Positions 10,384-20,715 of a DNA stretch of 64,000 nucleotides are shown here, in pieces. This stretch comes from Boesenbergia rotunda (taxonomy: Eukaryota; Streptophyta; Magnoliopsida; Zingiberales; Zingiberaceae), in NCBI GenBank assembly GCA_024364735.1, contig JAGFNQ010000207.1, positions 55,526 through 119,525 of the forward strand, read 5' to 3'. A program made the translations under genes and the position numbers. A model generated the notes under the pieces. It was not told the origin of the DNA and made no database searches. It worked only from the letters and a program-made list of their open reading frames with translations. Position 1 is the first letter of the stretch. Each line of letters opens with the position of its first letter.

Positions 10384-11094
10384 TAGGAAAGTTAACTTCT
10401 CATATATATATGAACTGCCAATATTATGTTTCAAGTTGATGCCTATTTATGTAAAGTTTAACTGAATGTTTAGCTTCAGGTTTATTCTAATTTGCATTTG
10501 ATCTAGTTTATGCCTAGATCTGTTCTTAATTTGTTTAAAGTTACTGATAACTGGATCGTGTTGAATGATCAAGAGCACCCCATAAGCTCAGTATTAGGCA
10601 ACAACAAAATCTCCGCAGGGCGGATAGGTATACTTGTGTTTTGTGATTGGGTTGTACAATAAATCAAGGAAATGGTCTTTTACTGTCTTCTTGTTTTGGC
10701 AGATAGGTATAGAATGCAAAGTCATGTTTGCATACAAATTTTATTTAAAATAGACAATTAAGATGCACTCATAAGTCACAATTCTATGGTCAAATTCATC
10801 AGTAAGCAACTAGAAAAAAACAGAGCATATATTTCAATGTGGCAGAAACAAAATAGAAAGGATATAATTAAACATCAAAACAAATGGCGGGGAGAGAAAA
10901 AATCGCCCCACGAACCTGGCCTCTTTGGCATTCCTTCACTTATTTGAGTATAATTTTTATCATAAATTAATACTATAAATTTTTTATGTTTCTAAATTAT
11001 AATTAAATCATATTAAGTGATACAATTTTCAATTGGTTTTCGTTTGGCTTTCCAAAGCAACTTAACACTGGTTACGTTCCATAGAAGGGAGGAA
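10384..11094 (+). promoter_or_regulatory. 3' flank of the lectin kinase with poly(A) signal candidate
   Basis: AATAAA at 10658-10663, about 275 bases after the stop, is the best polyadenylation signal. The rest is unremarkable AT-rich sequence with no gene. Confidence 0.45.
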
Positions 11095-11465
11095 TTGATG
11101 CTTGTGGTAGGACGTGTTCTTGCAAATCTTTAAAGAGATAAAGAAGAAGAGTTGCAAGAAGAAAATTCAATAATTTGATCTAAAACAGAGTTTTAAGAGG
11201 AGACAAAAGAATAAGAACAAGAAAATTTAATAATTTGATTTAAAAGAATACGGGTACTTTTGTAGAGGTAAAAAGACTTTCTTTTCTTTTAAAGAGTGTT
11301 TTCTCCGTAAAAATATTTTAATTATATCAGTTATTCTCGGCGTTACATTGACGGGTCATAAACTCAATATTATTTTTATTTACTTTTTTAATAGGAGATT
11401 GACAATTTGTTAAATTAAACAGGAGATTGACAATTTGTTAAATTAAACTTCCTGCTCTACCATTG
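11095..11465. repeat. Downstream copy of the repeat flanking the lectin kinase (empty site)
   Basis: It aligns in the same orientation with 4405-4488 plus 5481-5790, without the 1-kb insertion. It also holds a short internal duplication, AGGAGATTGACAATTTGTTA at 11393 and 11421. After 11465 the similarity ends. Confidence 0.7.
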
Positions 11466-12703
11466 GGATGAGAAAAATTCGCATGACCAAGATGTCTAGA
11501 GAATAAATTCAGATGAAATCATATATTTATCTTCTGTTTTTTATGTATTAATCATTATTCAGACTAATAATCTTATAATTTATCTTCTGTGTAGGCTCTA
11601 AGATAGATTATAGGGGCAATGGGGGCGATTGAAAAATCTTTTACCACTAAGAGAGACAAAAATTAGGTTAAACCAAATAAACTGATCAAATTTTAAAATT
11701 TGATTTTGTTCATTTAAAATTTTGATTTTTTCCTAAAAAAATTAATTAAGTCGGTTTAGGTTAGATTTTAAATTTTCTTATTCTATTAAATCGAATAAAT
11801 CAAATTTTTAAGTAAATATTAAAATTTCAGATCCTATTTTTTAAAACCGATATCGGATTTTTAAACAAAATCAAAATTTTAAACTCCAATTAAAAATTTT
11901 TAATTAATTCAGTTAAACTTATCTAGAAAATAATGAATAATTTGACTAACTAAATGAAAAATACTATCTATCCTCTAATAGTTAGTAAGTAATTAAAGAT
12001 TAGACATTTGCTTAAAAAATAGATAAATTATTTTAAATTATTATTTTCAAAATTGATTTTTATTTTAAAAATCATACTTGGATTTTAAGAGATGCTCAAA
12101 TTCTTCATTTAGAATTGTTTTTTCCATACTTAGATTATTCATCTGCACTCTTAAAAAAAAGTTGAATTACACTTGGAATTTTCAAAATAGCCTCAGTTTT
12201 TTAAAAAAATGTTATTATTATCTTCGTTTGAACAAAATTTCATTTCTTTTTGAAAATCTTGGTTGAGAAAGTTTTCAAATAAAAATCGTGATTATTTAGG
12301 GGGCGTTTGATAAATGGGTTTAAAAGGTAGGAATGAGAATGAAATCTATTTTATTCCCATTGATGATGCCTAGTATACGGAAATCGAAATCAAAATAAGG
12401 ACATGATACCCTTAATTTCATAATCCACCCTCCACTAGGTTATGACCAAATCCATAAACCCCTCAATCAAATTCATTATCATTTATATTATCAAATTTAT
12501 ATCATGCGCTCCTTAGAATTTTTTTTTTTTTGAAAGCGAGTCTATTTAGAATTTTTTTATTTCATTTAAAAATTTACTTGGAATTTTTTACTTGAAATTC
12601 TTTCAAAGAAAACTGATTTGACGTGGAATTTTTTAACAAAATGATTTTACTTAGAAAATTTTTAGTAATCGTGAGTTTACTTAACAAATTTTCAAATGAT
12701 GAT
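11466..12703. other. AT-rich intergenic DNA with a transposon-end remnant
   Basis: No credible gene; the ORFs here are low-complexity. A GGGGGCGTTTGATAAATGGG motif at 12300-12319 resembles the terminal repeat of a plant MITE, followed by about 200 bp of less AT-rich sequence. No matching right end was found. Confidence 0.4.
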
Positions 12704-13370
12704 TGTTCCGGAAGGAATCGTCGTCGATGATCAATCACCGATTTTGCCCCTGTAGAAGTTTCTATGGAGGGAAGGAACTTTTTTTCCTGCGAGATTAATA
12801 CGAGCGTTAGGGGACACACCGGAAGTTGTCTGGCGGAGTCCACTCCGACGCTCAAGTCAGGATCTTGATAGAGAATGAAGGCAACTGGGGAGGAGAAAAG
12901 TATTAAGTAAGGACAGTACATAATCCTCATACCGGAGGGGCCGAGCTACCTTTTATACCGATGGAGGTGGATTAGGCATGCTCCCTCGATCTGTGCCACG
13001 TCTCCGCGATTTGAGCCACGTTGCCCCCCTCTTTCGGGGCTTACTGGATAGCTTTTGAAACGGTCTGCGCTATTATTACGTTTCGACCATTGCGATATTT
13101 AAGGGTTGTGATGACCCCTTATAACGGAGATGCTTATCCATAAGCAAGGAGGGGGTTCGTACTTGAGGTCGGTCGTCACTAGGACTCCGCCTCCCGAGGT
13201 GATCTCAGAGTCTTTTGGGGGGGGGAGGGTCCCAAGGCCCGGGTTGTTTCGATCTGATGTGCCGCGCCACGCAACTTCTTCATCCTCGTGCTTACCCCGG
13301 GCTGTTCAACTCTATCACCAGTCTCTCCCTTCAAGTCTGATCGAAGAAAGTGTAGCTCACTGATCGGACT
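12704..13370 (-). mobile_element. Tat-type Ty3/gypsy LTR fragment
   Basis: It matches 53844-54640 along its length, starting TGTTCCGGAAGGAATCG. Read on the minus strand it has GGTATAAAAGGTAGCT (TATA box) and then TGACTTGAGCGTCGGAG, i.e. promoter and transcribed part in minus orientation. The right edge is uncertain. It adjoins an ORF read in the opposite direction, as in Tat-lineage elements whose accessory ORF lies antisense between pol and the 3' LTR. Confidence 0.6.
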
Positions 13371-13723
13371 ACCGTGGTGATGAAGAAGCTGGGCCTTGTC
13401 AGTTTTTGTTTTTCTCTTCGTCCTCTACTGCTTCGCTGGAGGCCCGTGGGGCCTAAGATATATCCAGTGATCTTCGGGACTCTAGCTGGTCTTTTGAACA
13501 TGTCCCGTATCTCTGCGAACATTGCAGTAGCCAAGGCGACGAGGTTGCTCAGCGTATGTAACAAGGCCACGTGTCTCTTCCCCCGTTTTGCGGCGATATC
13601 TTCTTGATACGTATTGCGGGCTATACGAAGCGACGGCAGTAAGGGCTATCCGTTCCCCGAGACAGCCCGTTAATGCCACCGACGTTCCGTTCTCCTATTG
13701 CTCAGAGGGATGTGTCGCAACCC

Positions 13724-13730
13724 TATAAAA
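13724..13730 (+). promoter_or_regulatory. TATA box of the antisense accessory ORF
   Basis: TATAAAA lies on the plus strand about 85-120 bases before the candidate ATGs (13812, 13846) of the ORF below, in a GC-rich context. It points to a promoter opposed to the LTR's own. Inference from position. Confidence 0.5.
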
Positions 13731-13845
13731 GCGGGTGCAACGGCCCTCTGCGGCCTCCTCACCCTATCTGCCGTCCAGAGTTCTCCTTGCTTAGCTATCC
13801 GTCTTGCCGCCATGTCTTTTCGACGAGAGTAAGTCTCCTTTCATC

Positions 13846-15213
13846 ATGTTTTTCCCGTATTCTATTTCCACGGATCCGATAGAGAAGAAAAAGAAGTCCT
13901 TAGGCGACGACGAGTGCTCCCTGAAAGGATTAGGATTTCGTTCCGAGTGGTACGAGACTATCCTTTCCTAAGTTAGGTTGGAATCCCTTCAGGCTGCCTG
14001 CCAGAAATACGATATCCCGGTAGATTGGGAGGTAAGGGTCCCTACCTCAGGTCAATCACCGGTAACCACCTGTGAGGGTTTGTACACTTTCTTTCTGGGA
14101 CAACTAGAACTAGGGCTTCGCTTCCCTATTCCTCCTTATTTCATGAATGTTGCCCAGTACTTTCATATCCCGCTCCAACAACTGGCTCCGAATGCTTTCG
14201 CCCAAATGGGTGGGGCCCTCGTCCTCTTCAAGCTTTTTGACATTCCTTTGACCCCCCCTTTCTTCCATTTCTTTTTCGTCCCAGTTGGGTCTCGGGGGGC
14301 ATTTAGCTTTATCGCCCGTCCTGGCCACAGATTTCTAGGGGGGCTCCCTTCCTCTCACAAGGGATGGAAGGAGAGATTTTTTTATATCCGGCTTCCCGAG
14401 CGTCCCTTCAGCCACATCCACTGGACGGAGAACCTGCTTCCTATCCCGGACCTTGGTGACTTCCAACAGGACGCAGGATATCGGAGAGCCAAGGGTATCC
14501 TAGCCGGGATGGAATTCCATGGACCTCAATTGGTGCAGTGCGAGGAGCTCCTCTATCGGGCCGAGATTAGTCCGAAAATTATACCCCTCAGCTCTAGCCT
14601 TCGTAAGTTATTTCGTACATGGTACAGTTCCTGGTTAATGCTGACTGATGCCCTCTTGTTTTTTTTCCAGGTGACATTATGTTTTCCCTCATGATGAATA
14701 AGCTCCTGAAGTGGGACCAGACTACCGAACAGGCATTGGTCCCAGGCTTAGTGTCTTCGACCTCCGCAGGAATCCCCACTGAGGGTGACGAGGTGGTGGG
14801 GGAGTCATCTGCAGGCCTAGCAGTGCCAGGGGCCCCCCTAGACATCGGAGCCTTGTAGTTGCCCCCGGTCCTGGAAGGGGGGTCAACTGTTCCTACTACC
14901 AAGGCCCAAAAGGGAAAAGCGACGTCTCCTCCGTCGGTCGTACCTTCAGAGATCCACGTGCTTGAAAAGAAGTGTCGGGAGCGTCGATCCCAAAGGGATC
15001 GCTCCTTGAAGCGGTTGAAGAAAGGCTCATCTCCAGCGTTTTTGTGCTCGGCTATCCCCGAGGATGCGGCTTCACGATCATCGGGCGTTCGGGAGGGGTC
15101 TTCTTCTCCTGTCGTTGAGACGCCCCTTTTTGTCGTCAATGCCCCAACTCTCCCGGTCGACCCTCCGGCTGTTCCCCAAGGCAAAGAGGTGTCCATGCAT
15201 CTTCCGCCGCGAC
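13846..15213 (+). pseudogene. Putative gypsy-type transposon protein (Transposase_28-like), antisense accessory ORF
   Basis: Exon 1 runs from ATG 13846 (or 13812 with a short extra exon) to 14602; the intron is 14603-14670 (GTAAGT...TTCCAG); exon 2 runs to about 15213. The part at 14070-14280 (GLYTFFLGQLELGLRFPIP, then LAPNAFAQMGG) is the PF04195 'putative gypsy type transposon' signature. Exon 2 is a Pro/Ser-rich, charged linker with a basic stretch. In-frame stops at 13969-13971 (TAA) and 14856-14858 (TAG) break it. The 3' part is lost at the junction with a Sirevirus LTR tail. The function of the family is unknown; it accompanies Tat elements. A small piece of the same kind is at 55185-55280. 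Confidence 0.65.
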
Positions 15214-15276
15214 ATATCTACAACCAGCAAAAGCAAGTTATTCACTTCTCCTCCCCCCTCTCTAACTCTCGGCCTG
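15214..15276 (+). mobile_element. 3' tail of a Sirevirus-like LTR
   Basis: CAGCAAAAGCAAGTTATTC, then CCTCCCCCCTCT and TGTCCTAACA match the last ~60 bp of the LTR ending at 3569. Only this tail remains; it marks the break in the ORF upstream. Confidence 0.6.
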
Positions 15277-15898
15277 TCCTAACAACTTGCTCTCAGAGTC
15301 ATTCTATAAAGATATATAAATACTCCTTCATAGAATAAAAGAAAAATTATTATTGGAATACAACCTAATATTGATTAGGTTTTCTCTTCTCTCTCCCTCT
15401 CCCTCTTCCCTTCTTGTTGCCACCCACAAAGGGGCCACCTCCTTTGGTTGTGCCGCCACCACCCACCTCCGGCAATCCCCTTTGCCGCAAGCTCTTTTGG
15501 TCAACCACCCTACCACTAACCCAACTGCCGGATAGCACCTGCTGATCGGCCAATACTCGTTGAACAACAACAAAAGTTGTTGGGCATCAACATGGAGTTG
15601 TTGTCCTGACTTGTGCCACTTGGTTGCTTTCGCCGTTGGGCACAAATTAGGTTGTGGGGTCTTCTCTCGAATCGTGTTGTCTTCTACTTTGGTTAGTACC
15701 AAATCGGAGACAAAACTTGTAACTTAGAGAAGTCATCATGAAGGTATCCCGGCGTGGATATGAATAGAGACAAACTTTGGAAAGTTTGCTAGTTGATGTT
15801 GTTTCCTCTACACGTCATACAACTGTTATATTTTCTTTATGAAATTTATTCTACGATTATGTCTCGCATGTGTGTATCATGTATGTATGTGGTGGGTG
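15277..15898. other. Unassigned, possibly retrotransposon leader
   Basis: It directly follows the LTR tail but has no tRNA primer site. It contains TATATAAATACTCC (~15313) and a CT-rich leader-like stretch (15378-15415). No protein family was recognised in any frame. It may be an LTR fragment of another element. Confidence 0.3.
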
Positions 15899-18788
15899 TG
15901 TCACGCCCCGAGGAGCTGCCTGTCTGATACTGACCGGACGGCCGCTCCCTCGATCGACGGACAATTCGGAACCCTAACCTCTACGACCACCTCAGATGGC
16001 TGTACCGCAGCCTATAGGGCTGGGACAACCGTCTGAAATACACAAAAGCGAGACGACGATAAAAGCTGCGTACCGGTACGACTTACGACAAAACCCAAAA
16101 CGAAATCGAGGCCTCCATGGCACACAAAAGTACAACTATCCTGCCGTAACATAGACGTCACAAAAGAGTATAACATACCAACAGCGGAAATGAAAAGAAA
16201 TACAATGAATAAAAGAAACAGGTACCAACATGTACCCCAACCAAAAGACAGGCGAAAATCATCTCGGAGACACATGAACTGGGACAGGCTGCTGAACAAT
16301 CCAGACGATCATCCTGATAAGAGAAAAAAAAAACATAGCCAACGGGATGAGTTCTAAGAACTCAGCGAATACAGTCTAATGTGCATAGGAAGAAATAATA
16401 GCAGTAAGTCACCATCAATCTATCACAATAATAAACATAAAGTGCAGTAATAATAAAAGCAGATCTAAACCAGCAGACGAGAAGTATACCTACCTGTGCC
16501 GAACCATCCCCGTAGTATGCATGTCAAGCAAGTGCAGCAATCAAGTAGAGCAATCACAACCAGATGCATCAATGCACAGTATGCTCATGATGCAGCATGG
16601 GTCACCCCTGACACCAATCGGCTACTATCGCCTCTACGCGAAACCGAGTGGGTAGGGCTCTGACCGGGTCCTCCCTCCACTTAAACGGCCATCGTCGTGC
16701 CTCACACGACACCGAATGAGCCGGGTCTCAGACCCTGAACGTACTCTGTCATCGGACAAAGTGACGTTCCCTGCCCCTCACTATCATCGGATAGGTAGGG
16801 GACCTGTCGGAGCGCCGTGGCCTATAATCCACTAACGAAGAGTGGAACTGGGACTACACGACAGGTAAAGTGGCAGGTATGACGACCCATCTCAACCACT
16901 AGGGGAGTCAAAGGTCGCCTGCATATGCCCCTACACGAGTAGCAAGTACGACGACCCATCTCAACCTCCAGAGAGTCAAAGGTCGTCCCCTATGCTACGT
17001 GCAACAATGATGCATGTCACTATCCCATGCATCATCCACTATCTATCTCTGCTGTCATCTACATGATATGCAGTAGTCCAGATAACCGGTAAGCACCAAT
17101 ACCTAAATCCTAGCGTAAGGTATAAGGTATGATGTCCGCAGATCCAATAAACACAGTAGCATGGAACAATAAACAATAATCCCTCAGCAGATAGCAAGTG
17201 CCGAAATATAGTACAGGAATAAAACTAACAGGTATCCCTACTACTATCATATCTAACTATGCATAGTAAAGGTACCCGCCTTCAAATGCGAAGTCTGTGT
17301 CCAAACAGAACTTCAGGTCCACCCGTCCGTACCAAGTCAACGTCCTGTATATAAACACAATTTAGCAAATTCTACAATAATTAAATTAACTAAACAACAT
17401 ATCTTACCTAAGTAGATCCATTTAATTATTTTATCTTTTAATTTCCCCTAACTAATAATTAACCTAAAACAGCCTTCCCCAAGAGAAACAACCCAAACTG
17501 CTCAGGTCAAAGAACCAGACTCAAGGAAACCAATATCAAACTGTGATACACATCAGGGGATTTCCAACTCATCTAATCACAACTAATATAGAAGCAGATC
17601 ATCCACCAACTCACGACACCAACAACACGAGCACAAAACCTAAGGGTGGAAGCACAAATCCAACACCATATCAGAATTCAACAATCTGATCAACACCAAA
17701 TGACCAGAAGAAATCGAGATCCCATAGCCCCTGCTCAGAACTGATCTAACCAACAGCATCACCAAAGCAATCGACATCAAAACTAAAGAAATAAGCTATC
17801 GTCGCACGTTTGCAAACACATAGCTAATTAACTTCTCAAATCATCCAAAATCAAAGACCAAGATCGACCAGTAATGGCCAAGAACAGAAAGGTAATTAGT
17901 TATGATCGAACAACAAATGCCCCAATCAAATTCCTAAACAGAATCCCCATCCAAAACCTAATACCTCAAATATCAAGCGAAGACACAATAACACTAATCA
18001 CATTCCCTATCAGATCTCCAAATCCAATTCAAGGAAACAAATCCGATTTACAATTACAAAACCAACATGAGAAGAACACCTTCCTTACCTGCGATTTGGC
18101 CGTAACCGACGACTCCCCACTCAGACCCGGCGTGATCAGAAGGCTTCCTCCTTCCCTGAAGTACCAAACCCCCAAACCAAAGGACGATCACCGCTCAACC
18201 ATAGGCGATCGTCGAGATAACGAAGTGATGCTTCCAAATCGGAATAGAAATGTCGATCACTCAAGAAATCAGGTAGAACTCAACCAGATCTGGCACACAA
18301 ATCTCATACCTTCCGGGCGTGGGTTGGTCGACAGTAGCTCGCGTGCCCTAACCCTTTCCCACGCCGACGCTTGACAAGTCGAAGAGGAGAAGGATCGTTG
18401 GCACCCATCTCAGTTTCCCTCGGCTGCGCTTCATTTCTCTGGAAGGAGAAATGTCTGTGGTCAGTGGAGACGCAGAGGATCCTTGGAGATGGCTCGGCGA
18501 GATCGAAGAAGGAGAAGAAGAGGAAGACGATAGGGGCGCGATCTCAGGTTGGCTTCGTGCGCAAGAGATAAGTGGGAGAACTCGGTGAAGATGCGTTGGC
18601 TGCTATCTAGGGCACGGAAGGGAGGAGAAGAACCAGGTGTTGGCTGCGGCGTAGGGGAAAAAGCAGAGTTATAAGTGGGGTCTTTTTGCATTACAGCCCC
18701 CACACTTCACCTAATGAAATTTAAGCCCTTAATTTCCCCCTTTTTACCTTTTAGCCCTTCATTTTCATTTTTTTTATATATTCTAACA
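15899..18788 (-). mobile_element. Chromovirus-type Ty3/gypsy LTR (subfamily B)
   Basis: It starts TGTCACGCCCCGAGGAGCTG and ends TTCTAACA, 2890 bp. On the minus strand it is preceded by a purine tract (AGTGGGGGAGAA), so it is the 3' LTR of a minus-oriented element whose interior follows at 18789. Near 16873-16990 there are two copies, 69 bp apart, of GACGACCCATCTCAACC. It is closest to the LTR at 43904. The ORFs in it are not genes. Confidence 0.75.
16873..16990. repeat. 69-bp repeat, two copies, in the LTR
   Basis: GACGACCCATCTCAACC begins at 16881 and 16950, each followed by GAGTCAAAGGTCG. A local duplication within the LTR. Confidence 0.6.
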
Positions 18789-20312
18789 TTCTCCCCCACT
18801 AACAAAAATTTAGTCCCCAAATTTATTATCCACATGTGTCAGATATGATCATACAGTATAAAATACTGAACGAATCTCTCACACGTACCTCAATCAAACA
18901 AGAGGGGGTAACGAGCTCGGATAATATCCTCGAGCTCCCAGGTCGTCTCGACATCCAATTGACGCTACCGTCCGACCCTGACTAGCCGGATCGTCTTGTT
19001 CCGTAGCTGACGCTCCCGTAACCCCAACATCCACCAATGTACCTCTTCATGAGTGGCGTCAGACTAAAACGGAACAGACACCTCAGATGATATATGGGTG
19101 GGGTCTGACACATAACCTCTCGCCATGGATACATGGAACACGTCGTGGTTGCCGGTCAAAGACGGTGGAAGTGCTAGACGATAAGCTACGGCTCCAATCC
19201 TTTCCAGAACCTGGAATTGACCAATATACCGTGAAGCTAGCTCACCTCTAAGACTAAACGTTTCACCCCTTCCGCGGGTGAAACTCGAAGAACAACATGA
19301 TCACCCGAAGCAAACTCTATGGGTCTGCACCTCCGGTCACCATAGCTTTTCTAGCGATCCCGCGCTGCTAATAATCTCCGTCTGACAATCCATACTTATT
19401 ATTCTGCCTCGTGTTGAACTCTCTGGGGTCCTAGCAGCTGAGTCTCACCGACCTCATCCTAGAGGGTGGGTGTCCTGCACGCCCTACCATACAACGCCTC
19501 AAACGGTACCATCTGTATCGCCGAATGAAAGTCATTGTTGTAGGCGAACTCCACCCAAATGCAAATGGTCCTCCCAACTGCCCCCAAAGTCCATCACACA
19601 CGAGCGCAGTAAGTCCTCTAGAACCAAAACGGTACGCTGGGACTGCCATCTGTCAACAGACGAACAACTAAACTGAATCGCAGCTATGCACTTGTAGCTC
19701 GTAGGAGACTCCTACCAGATTCCAGAGAAATCCCTAAAATCTAGTAATCTTCCTATCGTACATCTCTACTAAGTGATCCGTCGAGTCCATCCTACGGATC
19801 GAAGGAGAGTGCGTAGATTTGGTTAATCGTTCAATTATCACCCAAATCGACTCGTGTTGCCTCCATAAACCAACGTACTAGGCTTTCTCTCATAGGGAAT
19901 TCTTCAAGAGTAAGACCGCTAGTCTCTGACGCTCCCTGTGGGTTATGAGCCCACCACGCTACCCACTGCGTCAATCGACGTATCAATAGTCTAGATACGA
20001 AGACTCTCCATGTCCTTTTTCCATGTCGTTCCGCAGACAGGAACGTTTCTAATCCCTGTACACCGGGTACATCGGGTGCATCCTGAGGGATATCGTAAAA
20101 CTAGGTCAATGCACCACAGAGAGTTAAATATCTCCGCAACTGGTGGTGATCCCAAAACCACACTATCTATTACGGAATAAACTATTCCCGGCCACACCAC
20201 GGGGATCCCTCCGTCTGATGCCTCAAGGTTACTCTGTCTCGGACAACCAAGGATAATAATCTCTAACCGGAGCACACCAAGCCTGATCGACAACAATGTC
20301 TAATCATCCCGA
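18789..20312 (-). pseudogene. Chromovirus-type gypsy integrase/chromodomain remnant
   Basis: It parallels 39651-41145 base by base in long stretches (PPT ACTCCCCC side, then the antisense of the integrase C-terminal part near 19490-19640). All frames are broken by many stops and indels. The match ends at TAATCATCCC (20310), next to the single ambiguous base N at 20313. The 5' part of the element and its other LTR are missing. Confidence 0.65.
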
Positions 20313-20313
20313 N
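20313..20313. other. Ambiguous base (N) at an element breakpoint
   Basis: The only N in the window, exactly where similarity to the gypsy interior stops and the kinase promoter begins. It may mark an uncertain assembly join. Confidence 0.9.
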
Positions 20314-20715
20314 ATTTTCCTTGTTATATTGTTAAACCAAATACGTTATATTTATTACTAAACGCCGTTATATTGGATTTCGGTCAGTAATTTCAATTCC
20401 GTGGACTCGAATTCTATTTAGAGAAATGACAGTGAGAGTGAAAATCACAGTGAATGATGTGATACGACGTGACATGATGTGGCACTTTATATGCACATGT
20501 CCGATTATCGCTTGGACACCATCGGTGATTTCGGCCACCGCCCCGAATCAAACTATACTCTGGGGGGCACGGTGAATCCGTCGGAAATCATACATGCAAG
20601 ATGCCACGTTATTCATTATGATTTTTACTCTTCAATTTTCACTCTCCCCATCATTATTCTTCTATTTAAATCTCTCCCAATCTTACATCCGCCGGTACCC
20701 AGTCCACTGCGCGCC
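20314..20715 (+). promoter_or_regulatory. Promoter region of the cysteine-rich kinase
   Basis: About 400 bp between the truncated gypsy element and the ATG. A TATA-like TATTTAAAT lies at 20664-20672, some 45-50 bp before the ATG, so the leader would be very short or another TATA is used. An in-frame ATG at 20479 exists but gives a sequence without a signal peptide. Confidence 0.4.

Noticed and set aside
11393..11446. Extra tandem repeat AGGAGATTGACAATTTGTTAAATTAAAC
   Set aside because: Just a two-copy, 28-bp local duplication inside the flanking repeat; no further significance seen.
12300..12510. Complete MITE starting GGGGGCGTTTG
   Set aside because: No matching inverted end or target duplication was found, so only a remnant is noted.
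20479..20715. In-frame N-terminal extension of the CRK
   Set aside because: The family starts with a signal peptide, which begins at 20716; the extension covers the TATA-like site.
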